Assembly: GCF_000002875.2 (NCBI RefSeq)
Contig: NC_009386.2
Span: forward strand, 17,501 to 81,500
Origin: Leishmania infantum JPCM5
Lineage: Eukaryota; Euglenozoa; Kinetoplastea; Trypanosomatida; Trypanosomatidae
Direction of reading: 5' to 3'
Length of the DNA: 64,000 bases
This document shows, piece by piece, positions 49,184-59,132 of this stretch (positions are counted from its first letter, which is position 1; each line of letters starts with the position of its first letter). The translations under genes were made by a program, and so were the position numbers. The notes under the pieces are model-generated. The model had not been told where the DNA came from, searched no databases, and saw only the letters and a program-made list of their open reading frames with translations.

Positions 49184-51676
49184 TCAGCCGCCGTCCTCGC
49201 TGATGGGCAGCAGGCCGTTGTCGCGGATGTAGGAGGAGCGGATGTGCAATGTCGACCCGCGGAAGCGATGTACCCCGTAGAGGGCGTTCAACTCTATCGT
49301 CGAGGCGATCACCCGCACCTCCTCCCCGGCGCCGCCCTCGAGGAAGAGCCCGTTGCCGCCGTTGTTCATGACGCTCGACCCCTCCAGAATGCCCACGCCA
49401 CCCTCGTAGACGACGACGCCGTCCGTCTTGTTCTCCTCCAGCGTCGACTCGTGCACGTAGAAGGAGGACTGCAACACACGCAGTCCCGCCTCGCTCTTCT
49501 TCACCTTGGACTGCCGCACCTCGACGCTGGCGCCATGGTGCACGTAGATGCCTGCGAAGCCGCAGAGCGAGATGAGGCACAGGTCCAGCGTGGCGTGCGT
49601 GTGCGGCCCGGCAATGACGACGCCGCCGCCAGCGCCACCGTAGAAGTGGCAAGCCGTCGCCTGCAGTGCTGCGCCGTCGCTCACCGAGAGCAGCGGCAGT
49701 GGGGGTGCGGTGGAGAACGAGGAACGCGGGGCAACGGAAGCTGCGGCGCCCACCCGTGCAGCGGCCTCCGCCTCCGCCCAATCTCCCTGCACGAGCACGA
49801 TGCCTTTCAACTCCACCCGACTGTAGGCGCCGCGGATGCGGAGCGCCGGCGCCAAGTCCGAGGAAGGCCGCAGCACCACCGCGGCGCCCGGGTACGCGCT
49901 CGTCAGCTCCACGTGTCCGCAGCCCTCCAGCACCAGCTCCTCATAGTACACGCCAGGCTGCAGCACGACGCAGTCGCCACTTCGCAGAGCCGCGCACGCG
50001 GCGGTGTAACGGTTGGACTGAGAAGACGGCGTCCACGTGTGCACTCGCCTGCGTGCGAGCGGCGACGGCGGCGATCGCAAGACCAGTGCACCACCGTGCA
50101 TGGGCGGAGAGGTCGGGGGCCGCGGTGGCGTGGCAGCGGGAGAGCGTGCGAGAGGTGAGGAAGAGCTGCGTTGGCCAGCAGGCGTCCTCATCGTCGTGGC
50201 CGCAGCTGACGCACGCGGCACCGCTCCTCCTCTGCTATAGCGCGGCTGGGACGGCGTGTGGGGCGAGTGCCCGCTGCGCCTGCCCTTTGGCGACGTCAGT
50301 GGCGAGACGGTCGTCGTGCGGTACGTCGGAGAGCGGCTTCCGCCGCCGCGATCACCAACGCCAGTCACGCGCTCCCCGTCCCGCCATGCCGCCCGCGGAG
50401 GAGGAGAGGCGGACGACGATCGCAAGGGCAAGGTGGAAAACAAGGGAAGCTGGCGGATGCCTCGCACACATGAAGAGCGCCGATGGTGGCTGGAGACCGT
50501 TGCATCGGCGTGGTCCACATCGCGACTGTGGACAGGAGCAGCGGCGGCAGCAGACGGTGTTGGGGAAGACGCTGCACAGTGCACCGGGACGGGCACGATC
50601 GTGGCCGGGTGCTCCATATGGGTCTTCGACGAGGAGGCACTGATGTCAATGCCGCGCGCCGCGCGCTCAGCGTTGCCGCCATGACTGCTGCCACCACACC
50701 AGCGATTATGCCCGTGGCTACCGCTGCCGTGGGGAGGCCCGCCGGCGCCACGTCGCATCTGCTCGGCGTTGTCCTTCCTGCCGCAGGTAGTGTGGTCGCC
50801 GTGGTGCGGCGGTCGCTGCGGCACTTCGACGGCAGCTCGGCGCTCCTGCGACTGGGGAGGCGCCCGTGACGGCAATGGGCCCTCGGACGTCGTCAACGCT
50901 GCGTCTGCCAGATGCTCCTCCTCCTCTGCAAGCAGCAGAAATCGGCTGGCGCACTGAGAGAAGAAGTTCAAGAAGACGGCGGTGTGTCGCAGCAGCTCGG
51001 CTAGCTCCCTGCTGTTGATGCTGTTGTTGTATCTGCCATCATTTCGGTCGTTGTCCACCTCGAGCGCCGACGCCTCACGGCTCTGACGCCACGGTAGCCG
51101 CGGAGTTCGCGACGCCGGTGACGGCGCGGGCGCAGACAGCATCGCCATGCGCTCGGCCAGCCGTCCAACGTCGACAGAGCGCAGCTGATCAATCAACTGC
51201 ACCATTTCGCGGTGGCGTTGGTGGCGCGCTGCAGCAGCGGCAACGGCGGTGGCCGTAGTGGAGTGCTCCGTCGCAGGGCTGCCGCTGCATGAGGGAGTGA
51301 TGAGAGCTCTAAATGCCGCCGCAGGCGCCGCGTCACCAGATGCGCTCTCCGCGCATGGCGCATCAGCAGTTCGAGACGGCGAAGGAGCGGGAGCGGGTGT
51401 CGACGAATCCGTCTCGTCCACCGCAGCAGGTGCAGCAGCTGCTGCTTCGACTGTTCGAGAAGTCGTCTGCCGCGGCAGCACCTCTGCCCACGACACAGCG
51501 GAGCCGCCAGCGAACGATGAGTCGGTCGACACACCGTGGCGAGCGTACTTCTCTCGCAGTGCCGTCATCATGGCGTGCTCGCGCCCTTTGAAGCGCTCCG
51601 CAATCTCCTCGATATCCTTGAGGCGCCGTGGGTTGTAGGTGCGGTAGAGCTGCGCCAGCTCCTCTCGCACATCCAT
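49184..51676 (-). CDS. Protein with N-terminal LYR-type helix motif and C-terminal right-handed beta-helix
   Basis: Predicted protein of 830 residues, ATG at 51676. The first 45 residues carry a trypanosomatid-type motif, LYRTYNPRRLKDIEEIAERF then EHAMMTALREKYARHG, seen in many proteins of these organisms as a short helical module before a disordered region. Residues about 110-560 are Ser/Ala/His-rich and disordered, with the heptad MVQLIDQLRSVDVGRLAERM near 120-140. The C-terminal ~270 residues are a right-handed parallel beta-helix (pectin-lyase/PbH1 type) with repeated GxGV, SxGxGV and ALYGVHRF-like rungs (LRSGDCVVLQPGVYYEELVL and VVVYEGGVGILEGSSVMNNG). Such folds occur in SHCBP1 and FBXO11-like proteins. 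No enzyme motif is visible; a scaffold role is inferred. Confidence 0.85.
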   Translation of the reverse strand: MDVREELAQLYRTYNPRRLKDIEEIAERFKGREHAMMTALREKYARHGVSTDSSFAGGSAVSWAEVLPRQTTSRTVEAAAAAPAAVDETDSSTPAPAPSPSRTADAPCAESASGDAAPAAAFRALITPSCSGSPATEHSTTATAVAAAAARHQRHREMVQLIDQLRSVDVGRLAERMAMLSAPAPSPASRTPRLPWRQSREASALEVDNDRNDGRYNNSINSRELAELLRHTAVFLNFFSQCASRFLLLAEEEEHLADAALTTSEGPLPSRAPPQSQERRAAVEVPQRPPHHGDHTTCGRKDNAEQMRRGAGGPPHGSGSHGHNRWCGGSSHGGNAERAARGIDISASSSKTHMEHPATIVPVPVHCAASSPTPSAAAAAPVHSRDVDHADATVSSHHRRSSCVRGIRQLPLFSTLPLRSSSASPPPRAAWRDGERVTGVGDRGGGSRSPTYRTTTVSPLTSPKGRRSGHSPHTPSQPRYSRGGAVPRASAAATTMRTPAGQRSSSSPLARSPAATPPRPPTSPPMHGGALVLRSPPSPLARRRVHTWTPSSQSNRYTAACAALRSGDCVVLQPGVYYEELVLEGCGHVELTSAYPGAAVVLRPSSDLAPALRIRGAYSRVELKGIVLVQGDWAEAEAAARVGAAASVAPRSSFSTAPPLPLLSVSDGAALQATACHFYGGAGGGVVIAGPHTHATLDLCLISLCGFAGIYVHHGASVEVRQSKVKKSEAGLRVLQSSFYVHESTLEENKTDGVVVYEGGVGILEGSSVMNNGGNGLFLEGGAGEEVRVIASTIELNALYGVHRFRGSTLHIRSSYIRDNGLLPISEDGG

Positions 51677-53040
51677 GGCTACGCCCTTTTTCAGTCGCCC
51701 TGCATCAAAAGACAATGTAAGTCTTAGCCGATCTATCTCTAGCGTCAAGTAGTCGTGCACGTGTTGTTTGCTCGTGTGTCGATGTATGCGTGTGTGTGGT
51801 GTGCCCATGCGCGCACACACACACACACTTGTCTGTGCGTGAGCGATGGACAGAGGTCGAGAAGAGATGCGCATGAGGGAAGCGGTGTCACGACGGTGGA
51901 AAGCATCCACAGAACGGCACATGCAGAGACCAGACACAGACATAGATGCAGATGCACGCGCAGTGGCAGCCATCCCGTAAGAAGGAGCGCCACATCTTCT
52001 CTCTCTCTTGTGCGAAAACGACGTCCATGAGAAGGGGAAGAGGTTCAGCGGACGGGTCACACACGCACCGTACACACGTCAAGCACACCCGCATGCAAGT
52101 GAAGCAACGCGACGCTGCATCAGTACGCGCGTGTCTGTGTGTCTCTCTTGGCGGGTGGGTGGGTGTGTGTGCGCGCGCTCGCACTTGTGAATGGGGCCAT
52201 TCTTCAAGCGCGTGAGGTGGTGCAGGAGCATGACAACGACGAAGACGACAATGATAACGGGTGGGCACCTCCGCAAAAGTGGGCGATGGCTGTAAAGAAC
52301 GCGGGCACCCGTGTGTGAGAGAGAGACGCGCTAGCGAGTGCGTGGAAGGGGTGCGTGCATGCGGATGAGCGCGTCGGGGGGGGGGGGACATCGAGGGAGG
52401 CAGCGGGAAGGAGCAGAGGATAGCAACGCCAGCAGCCACTCTCACAAACACGCACACGCGCACACACGCACACATATACATATACATAGGCGAACAGAGA
52501 GAGACAGCAGAGACAACGAAGCAGTGGCGCCTTCCGACCCGCCATACTGGTTGGCAGAGCATGTGCAGACGACATGGAACAGCAGGCAACACTGAAAAAC
52601 AAAGACGAGGCGGAAGCAGTGCATCCGTGTGCAGGTCTTCCCTCCCCATACATGCTCACGCCGGCCCTGGAAAAACTGAAAGAAGAGAAAGAGACCGTGG
52701 ACGTACACAGCAATGAGGAGAGAGGCAGGGGTTGCTGTCGGAGGTACGCCGTGTGGTTCTCTCCCCAATGCCTTCCCGTTGTCTCTCGCCCTCTATATGG
52801 AATCCACGCGCCATTACGTGCATCGATGTGTGTGTGTGTGCGTGTGTGTGTGTGTGTGTGTGTTTGTGCATGGGTGCACGCATCATCCCCTTTCCAGACC
52901 TCACGCAAGCAACTGCCTGTCTCTCGCTCTTTGAATCTATAACTCTATCGCAAAGGCAGCGCATACCAGCACGTCCCAACCCCTTCCTCCATCCCCTCAG
53001 CAGCCACCACCGCGCAGCAGCAGAGCTAGTCGCGAGCGCG
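51677..53040. other. Intergenic region with microsatellites
   Basis: CA and TG runs (51816-51830, 52160-52180 and 52827-52863) and a poly-G run (52376-52388). No gene supported; ORFs on both strands are low-complexity repeats. Confidence 0.55.
52827..52863. repeat. TG/CA microsatellite
   Basis: About eighteen TG units with one CG interruption, roughly 180-215 bases 3' of the enkurin gene's stop codon, so probably within its 3' UTR. Confidence 0.9.
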
Positions 53041-53916
53041 CTAGCACAGCGGCATGAAGAGAGTCCCTTTGGTGTTGTACTTGTTGCGTGTCGTCTCGAT
53101 CTGCCGCAGTTCCTCCTCGATGGCGCGCCGCCGCTGCTGGATCGACTGCGTGTCGAAGCGGATGGGAATGCGGGCCAGCTGTCCCTCCAGCTCCTGCTGC
53201 CGCTCGTCCAGCTGGCGCAGGGTGTCTGCCTTCTCCTCCTCCGAAACGCGGCGCTGACCAGCAGGGATGAGAGAAAGTTGCCGCTGCTTCTCCGCCTCTG
53301 CGGCGATCGCCTCCTTCTCTGCCGCCAGCTCTGCCTTGCGTTGCTGCAGGTATCGAGGAACCCGTGCCCGGTTCGGTGCGACCACCCCACATGATGCCGC
53401 ACCACCTGAGATGTCCGAAGTGCCGCCACCACCGCCGGACGCCGCACGGGCCCCTGGCGCGCGCGGTGGCCCAAGACGCCCCGACGAGCCAATCGGTGGC
53501 AGCGCGCCGTTGACACCACGTCTGGCGACATGCGAAGCGGCCGACGTGGATGCAGACGCACCGGAACGCGGACCTATGTGGGAGGTGGAGTTAGCAGCGG
53601 TATCCTCTCGGTAGCTGAAGGACCGGCTCGCCTCCTCGTCGCACTCCCGCACGTACACGCGAATCTGCACCTCGTCGGATGCGCCACGGCTGCCACTCGG
53701 CGCAGCGGCACCACTGCCAGCTCGTCCGTAGCCGTGCGAGCTGACGTGGTCGTATTGGGCCTTTGTCCGCCGCAGTTCCTCCTCCTCGCGCCGTGCCACC
53801 GCGTCGTCCTGCATGCGGCGCTGCCGGTTGAGCGCCTCCTGCTCACGAATCTGCATCCGGTTCAGCTGCGCCGCATTTTGAGGCATTTTCATCGCCAGTG
53901 CGTCTCTCGTTCGCAT
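53041..53916 (-). CDS. Enkurin-domain protein (axonemal microtubule inner protein-like)
   Basis: Predicted protein of 291 residues. The ATG at 53916 was chosen; ATGs at 53892 and 53886 would shorten it by 8 or 10 residues. The C-terminal ~110 residues match the enkurin domain: VPRYLQQRKAELAAEKEAIA, then LSLIPAGQRRVSEEEKADTL and QRRRAIEEELRQIETTRNKY. Compare the enkurin pattern VPxYLxxRKxE ... xLxEEERxxLLxGLK ... KxxxExxLKQLExDIxxLE. Enkurin (FAP106/ENKUR) is an established microtubule inner protein of doublet microtubules in motile cilia, where it helps hold the inner junction. The N-terminal part has a basic coiled coil (MQIREQEALNRQRRMQDDAV) and a Ser/Gly-rich central linker. It would be expected in the flagellar axoneme. 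Confidence 0.92.
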   Translation of the reverse strand: MRTRDALAMKMPQNAAQLNRMQIREQEALNRQRRMQDDAVARREEEELRRTKAQYDHVSSHGYGRAGSGAAAPSGSRGASDEVQIRVYVRECDEEASRSFSYREDTAANSTSHIGPRSGASASTSAASHVARRGVNGALPPIGSSGRLGPPRAPGARAASGGGGGTSDISGGAASCGVVAPNRARVPRYLQQRKAELAAEKEAIAAEAEKQRQLSLIPAGQRRVSEEEKADTLRQLDERQQELEGQLARIPIRFDTQSIQQRRRAIEEELRQIETTRNKYNTKGTLFMPLC

Positions 53917-54529
53917 AGAGTAAGAGGTTCAGCACACGTACACAGAGAGAGAGTGGCGACGGCGGCTTTCCTCGTCCGTCTTTTGGGAAAGGGAAGGAGG
54001 ACGGATACGCGTCTGTCTGTCCGTGTGTGTGGAGGAAGCGAAAGAGGAGGACACAGGAGGGGGAGGAATGGTGCGCGCGCGCGCGTTGAGAGTGTGGGCT
54101 AGACTGTGCGGTGGAACTAGAGAAGCGAAGTGGCTGCGCATACACGTCTGTGCGTTCGGGGTTTGCACATGTGTGCTCGTGTAGTAGTGGGCATGTGACA
54201 GGACGGTCGGGAGGTCGGGAGAGAGATGGCGATGACCAAGAGACCGTCTCTCTCCATCCTCCATCCTGAAATAGCACGTGTTATGATGAGATGGTGCGTC
54301 GAAATCCGCACAGTGTGCACATCAACGAAGCCTGCGAGAAAGGGTGGGTGGAAGGCAAACACAACAGCAGCGGCGCCAACAAGAGATGCATAGGCATCCA
54401 TACAGCCAGTATGCGCATCTGTATTTCGCTCACCAACCGCTTCTTCCCATCCTCCTCCGCTCTCACCGACATCCCGCACCGCCGCTTTTCTCTTCTGCCG
54501 CCTTCCTTATGCGCCACGCAGTGCGCATG

Positions 54530-54531
<2 letters not shown>

Positions 54532-54580
<49 letters not shown>
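54532..54580. repeat. Long TG microsatellite
   Basis: About 24 uninterrupted TG units, one of the longest pure dinucleotide tracts in the window. It can pair with the CA tract at 55011-55043. Confidence 0.93.
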
Positions 54581-54583
<3 letters not shown>

Positions 54584-55008
54584 CAAGATCGTCTTCTGAC
54601 AGTACGCGAGAAGTGGATGTGTGGTGGGCCGCCTGCTGCTTCTCCTCCGCTGATGTGCCCTTCTTCGCACTCGCTTGAAGCAGCCCACTCTCTCTCTCTC
54701 TCTTTGCGTCTCCACTACGGTTAGTCGGAATACGTGGCCGCGCGGTCTACCGATCTGTGCGCGTGCCGCGTGTGCGTACGGCTGTGCAGAACCGAAACAA
54801 TGGGCCGTCCTCGACGCTGAAGCGAGGATCAACATCAACGGTACGACGACCGCGTCGGTGCCATGAGAGTCGGAGGAGCAGGGCGCCAGCACGACGAGGA
54901 GAACGACCACCAAGACGATATCCACGATCACAGAGAAACACAAGCACACAAGCGACGGCGAAGAGGCTGGGCCAGAGAAAGCAAGACACGAGATGAAGCG
55001 GAGGGACA

Positions 55009-55010
<2 letters not shown>

Positions 55011-55043
<33 letters not shown>
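55011..55043. repeat. CA microsatellite inverted relative to the TG tract
   Basis: About sixteen CA units. Together with the TG tract 430 bases away it forms an inverted complementary pair in the 3' UTR region of the thioredoxin gene. Confidence 0.93.
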
Positions 55044-55045
<2 letters not shown>

Positions 55046-55243
55046 TCTCTACCAGAAGAAAAACGCTTCACACGACCGCGTGCGATGCGGTGTAGAGAAG
55101 AGACGCGGTGCCACGCCCAGGAGGAAGAGGAGGACAGGACTCAAAAGTGGTTTCTACTCGGTTGCCGCTCCTGCTGGTGATTCGCGCCCAAGGCACACCC
55201 GCCCGCAGACACACACATCGAAAAGCGCCGGGCACGTCGGCGC

Positions 55244-55567
55244 TCACGACTTGTTCGCCTCCTCTCGTATCTTTGCCTTCAGCTGCGCTAAGTCTGCTCC
55301 GATAACGTAGCCGAGCATCTGCCCCGCCCTCACCAGCATGAACGTTGGCAGCTGCATCACGCGGCACTTGGACACGATTTCCGTGTTGTTGTCTGCGTCC
55401 ACCTTCGCAAACCGCACATTCGCAAACTCATAGGTGAGCCTGTCCAGATCCTTCTCGATGGTCTTGCATGGGCCGCACCACACCGCGCTGAAGCACACGA
55501 CGGTGAGCGTGGGATCGTTCGCGATGTCACGGAACTGCTCCACGCCATACACCTCCGTGAAGGGCAT
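55244..55567 (-). CDS. Thioredoxin-fold protein with WCGPC active site
   Basis: Predicted protein of 107 residues, ATG at 55567, the full length of a cytosolic thioredoxin. The active-site motif is intact: SAVWCGPCKTIEKDL (residues about 28-42), with the typical VDADNNTEIVSKCRVMQLPT and cis-Pro (QLPTFMLV) and a final LAQLKAKI helix. In trypanosomatids the main dithiol system is trypanothione and tryparedoxin, but classical thioredoxins also occur. The protein is a normal thioredoxin from end to end with no targeting sequence, so cytosolic. It would reduce disulfides in protein partners; which reductase serves it cannot be seen here. Confidence 0.95.
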   Translation of the reverse strand: MPFTEVYGVEQFRDIANDPTLTVVCFSAVWCGPCKTIEKDLDRLTYEFANVRFAKVDADNNTEIVSKCRVMQLPTFMLVRAGQMLGYVIGADLAQLKAKIREEANKS

Positions 55568-56679
55568 CTCTCTCTCGGCTTAGCGCTTATTCCCTCTGCG
55601 GGCACTCCGCTGTAGTTGCGTAGGTGTGCGTGTGTTTGTGAGGGGTAAGAATCGACCATGCATCAACGACTGCGCAGGATTGTACCTGTGTGCAGGCGTC
55701 TGCGAGGCTATGCAGGCTCACGCAGTCGCGCGAGCCGGAAGGTGCAGGGGGGATAGAAAAGGTAGCTCGTCGCTCACGAAGAGAGGTGGAGAGCAGGGTG
55801 CCCGTTGTTGCCGTCGTCTTCCTCTTCTGTATGGCCCCTTCCTCTCTCGCTCGCCGTTCCCCTTTTTGGTGTGCTCCGCTGCCTTCACAGGCACCTCTAT
55901 GTACACACCCACGCCGGTAGAGGCGCCAAAATCGCGAGAGCGGGAGAGAGCGAGCGAGAGGGGGCTAATGGGCACCAGCACAGCCGCACCTCCGTCCGTT
56001 GTCGTCTACGTGTGTACGTTGCGCGTGCGCTCCTTCTCTCGCGTGACCGCCACCTTCGTCCGAAATCTCACTTCGCTTCTATTCCCTTTGTTTTTTTTTT
56101 CGGGGGGTGCTTTCATGGGGGTGGGTGGGTGGGTGGGTGCGGCAGAGGAGAACGGCACGTGTACAAGGATAGAAAGAGAGAGATGGACGGGCAGGCAGGC
56201 AGGTTGGGGCGCAGTGGAAGCAGGTTGTTGAGCTTTTGCGTGGACAGGCGGAGGGAGGGGTCAACACACGCACGCATACGGGTGTATGTGTGTGTGTGTG
56301 TGTGTGTAAGAAGTCTGCCGCTTCGTCGCTGCGTTTCCGCATGGCAGCACGCACGCCACACGGACACAGACAGCGACGTGAAAGGGGCATGAGAGCGAAG
56401 ATGGAGTCGAACGCGTCAGCAGCCCCCGAACGCCACGTAAGCCTGTGTAGGGCCTGTGCTGAAGCAGTCGGGGCCTCCCTCCTTCCCCTCCTCGTGCCAC
56501 CACCACCACCCCACCCTCACATGCGCACGCTGCAGAGTCCGTGCAGCCGAGTAGGTTTTCTTCTTTTGTAGGCCATCCCTTTTCCTTATGCATACACGAC
56601 TCTGTGTCACGCAGCGCCGCCGCGTGCACCGATGGAAATGGCGGCCTCCTCTCCGTGGCACCGCTTCGCGTTGATTCGT

Positions 56680-56717
<38 letters not shown>

Positions 56718-57045
56718 CGTGTGGTATCGCCCCCCCCTTCCCCCTTCCGTGCTTACGTAGGCGTTGATACATGTGAGAGAGTGCGAGGCACAACGCAGTG
56801 AGGGGGAAAAGGGGTGATGATGGCCGCTCGCGTACATGTGCGCGTCAGCTGCGAACATGTCCCGGCCAAAGCAAACACAAACGCCAGAGACCCGCGGCGT
56901 GAGTACGAGTAATGGAAGAGGGGTGGAGGGCGTCGAGGGCAGCAGCGAAACACCCACACAGCGCACGCGATCACGACACACACGCACACGCACATCTCTG
57001 CCCACGTCCTCTGCGCCCTCCCCCACCCCATGTCTCTCTTTCTTG
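55568..57045. other. Intergenic region between thioredoxin and pseudouridine synthase
   Basis: No gene supported. Several TG/TA microsatellites occur (56288-56308, and 56679-56719 with TA and TG units), plus poly-T/GGGGG at 56089-56106. Confidence 0.55.
56679..56719. repeat. TA/TG microsatellite
   Basis: TA repeats (about eleven units) followed by TG repeats, in the 3' UTR region of the pseudouridine synthase gene. Confidence 0.88.
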
Positions 57046-58287
57046 TCAACCAGGGATAAGTGGGTCATCAGCGTCGACTGGCCACCCCAACCGCTTGAAC
57101 GTCTTCTCCATGTGCGGCGGCAGCGGCGCCGTGACGCACACAAACTCACCGGCGCCGTTCTTGTAGGGGAGCTGAATCTTGCGGTGATGGAGGTGCAGTG
57201 GGACGTCTTTGCGGGCGGGGTCCCAGAAGAGCGACAGGGAGTGCGGGAAGGCGCTCTCGCCACCATACTTCGCGTCGCCAAGGAGCGGGGCTCGCAGCGC
57301 GTGGGCGGCCATAATGCGCTCCTGATGCCGCCGCGTCGTCAGTGGGTAAAAGGAGATGAAGCTGCCGAACTCCAGCGCGGAGGCATTCACAACGAACTCG
57401 GCGATGCCTACCTTGGAGTCTGCGGTGGGGGTGGGGCGAGCAACAATGACATCGCCGCCCTGCCCCTTCTGAATCTCGAAGTGCATGCGAATGCGGCCGA
57501 AATTCACTGGCGGCTTCCCTACCGCGAAACCCCAGTACACGCTGTTCGGCACTACACGCTTCACAAACATGCGGCCCAGCATGCGGTGCGCGTTCGCACT
57601 GCGCGCCAGCACCACGCACCCGCTCGTCTCGGTGTCAAGGTTGTGGCATATGACCGGTTTTTGCGTATTAGTGTACCGCCACGCCGGAAGGAGGTCTGTG
57701 ATGTTCATGGCAAGAGGGTCGTGCGTCGGCATGATCGGCACGCCGCTCGGCTTGTTGATCACGATGACGTGCTCGTTCTTGAAGAGCACCATCTCCTGCG
57801 CCATCTCGCGCGTCTTGGCGGAGAGGTGAAACTTCTGCCGCCGCTCCTGCTGCTGCGACGTCGAGGAGCTCTGCAGCTCCACCCCGCTCGGCGGCGCCAG
57901 CTGGCGTTCCCAGAAGCTCGCTGTCGGCACGACGACAAGCTCATCGAACTCCAGACGATCCGTCAGCCGCGTGTATCGCTTCTTTCCGTTTTTCCGGTAG
58001 CGGTAGATGTGCCCCTGCTGCACCAGCCGCTTCACCGTCTCGTAGTCCCACTCCGGGTGGTGCTGCATAACGAAGTCATCCACGCGCTGGCCGAACCAGT
58101 CCTGCGTGACGACATGGTACTGCAGCTCATTCGACTTGCGGGACAGCTCCTCGCGTGCCTGCAGAGAGAGCGGGATATGTTGTCTACGTCGCTTCTCTAC
58201 GGGCGCTCTCTGCGGCGCCGGCTCCAGTTCCGAGAGATGCTTGACAAAGGATGGCTGCCATGCCAGCAGCAGGAAGAGGCGCCGCAT
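57046..58287 (-). CDS. RluA-family RNA pseudouridine synthase
   Basis: Predicted protein of 413 residues, ATG at 58287; an in-frame GTG upstream at 58467 and ATG at 58452 would add a less likely leader. RluA-type features: an S4-like N-terminal segment (about 58-120, DYETVKRLVQQGHIYRYRKN), KPSGVPIMPTHDP (179-191), the catalytic region HNLDTETSGCVVLARS (215-230) with catalytic Asp218, and downstream GSFISFYPLTTRRHQERIMA and LLGDAKYGG. Canonical RluA enzymes have HRLDxxTSG, so the Arg before Leu-Asp is Asn here. The N-terminus is basic and hydrophobic (MRRLFLLLAWQPSFVKHLSE), suggesting a mitochondrial presequence, like human RPUSD4 of the mitoribosome. A substrate cannot be assigned. Confidence 0.93.
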   Translation of the reverse strand: MRRLFLLLAWQPSFVKHLSELEPAPQRAPVEKRRRQHIPLSLQAREELSRKSNELQYHVVTQDWFGQRVDDFVMQHHPEWDYETVKRLVQQGHIYRYRKNGKKRYTRLTDRLEFDELVVVPTASFWERQLAPPSGVELQSSSTSQQQERRQKFHLSAKTREMAQEMVLFKNEHVIVINKPSGVPIMPTHDPLAMNITDLLPAWRYTNTQKPVICHNLDTETSGCVVLARSANAHRMLGRMFVKRVVPNSVYWGFAVGKPPVNFGRIRMHFEIQKGQGGDVIVARPTPTADSKVGIAEFVVNASALEFGSFISFYPLTTRRHQERIMAAHALRAPLLGDAKYGGESAFPHSLSLFWDPARKDVPLHLHHRKIQLPYKNGAGEFVCVTAPLPPHMEKTFKRLGWPVDADDPLIPG

Positions 58288-58755
58288 TACACAGTGCGGT
58301 GTGCGGAAGCCAAAAGAGACTGTAGTGAAGCGTGCGAGCACGCAAGAGCCGCAAAACGATGTTCGATGGGCGAGGCCAGGATGCCCGACCGGCGCGGGGG
58401 GTGCTGCTGTGACGACGAATGTAGCTGTGATGTCGGCCCGCCCTGCCAGCATGGCACGAGGCACCACGGGAGAAACACGTCCGCGAAACCAGCGGCTGCG
58501 TCTGTCAGTCCCCTCAAAGTGGGAGGAGAGCGCCGCTGAGCAGGCAAGCGAGGCAACCTACGAAAACATGGCAGTGAGGAGGCGGCAGATACAGCGAGGA
58601 GGAGGAGGAGGCATAACATTTGAGCGCTGGCGTGTCGGACATCGAAACAAGGACACGTCACCTACCGCGAGGAGCCGTGGCGTGAAGGGACCACGCTGCT
58701 CCAAGATACTGCACCGCAGTCATACGAGGCACATCCAAACCACCCATTGCTGGAT
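58288..58755. other. Intergenic region before the assembly gap
   Basis: GC-rich Leishmania-type sequence leading up to the run of N. It should hold the splice acceptor of the pseudouridine synthase gene. No other feature seen. Confidence 0.6.
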
Positions 58756-58855
58756 NNNNNNNNNNNNNNNNNNNNNNNNNNNNNNNNNNNNNNNNNNNNN
58801 NNNNNNNNNNNNNNNNNNNNNNNNNNNNNNNNNNNNNNNNNNNNNNNNNNNNNNN
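58756..58855. other. Assembly gap of exactly 100 N
   Basis: One hundred consecutive N, the conventional size for a scaffold gap of unknown length. The true distance and contiguity of the two flanks are therefore unknown. Confidence 0.99.
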
Positions 58856-59132
58856 GCGCGCGAAAGTTTATGAGGATTCTTTTTTCGGTTGTTTGCATGT
58901 TTTCATCGCTCCCTCGCTTTCTTTCCCTGTCGGTGATGGCGTACCCTCATTGGGGCGCCAAGGGTGCTGCATGCACGTGGCAGAGCGGTGACGATCAGAG
59001 CAGGGAGAAAACGAAAAGCTGACGGAGCGCTGCATCCGGCATGCTCACTTGCGTGGTTCGCCGCCACCGCAGGCGAAGGAAAAAGCGTGGTCCTGAGAAG
59101 CACAGCTGCGACAAGACAAAACAAGGGGGGTC
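58856..59132. other. Short sequence after the gap, 3' of the CX9C protein gene
   Basis: No gene seen. Base composition is already lower in GC than before the gap, with poly-T and AT-richer stretches. Confidence 0.55.

Larger units (their letters stand above)
53917..55243. other. Intergenic region with inverted TG and CA microsatellites
   Basis: A (TG)n at 54532-54580 and a (CA)n at 55011-55043 lie about 430 bases apart in inverted arrangement. No gene is supported here. Confidence 0.7.

Noticed and set aside
56836..58539. 567-codon plus-strand ORF
   Set aside because: Antisense shadow of the pseudouridine synthase gene with no domain.
58756..58855. The N run as a strand-switch region
   Set aside because: Genes on both sides are on the minus strand in this window, so nothing here shows a change of transcription direction; the gap alone cannot be read as one.
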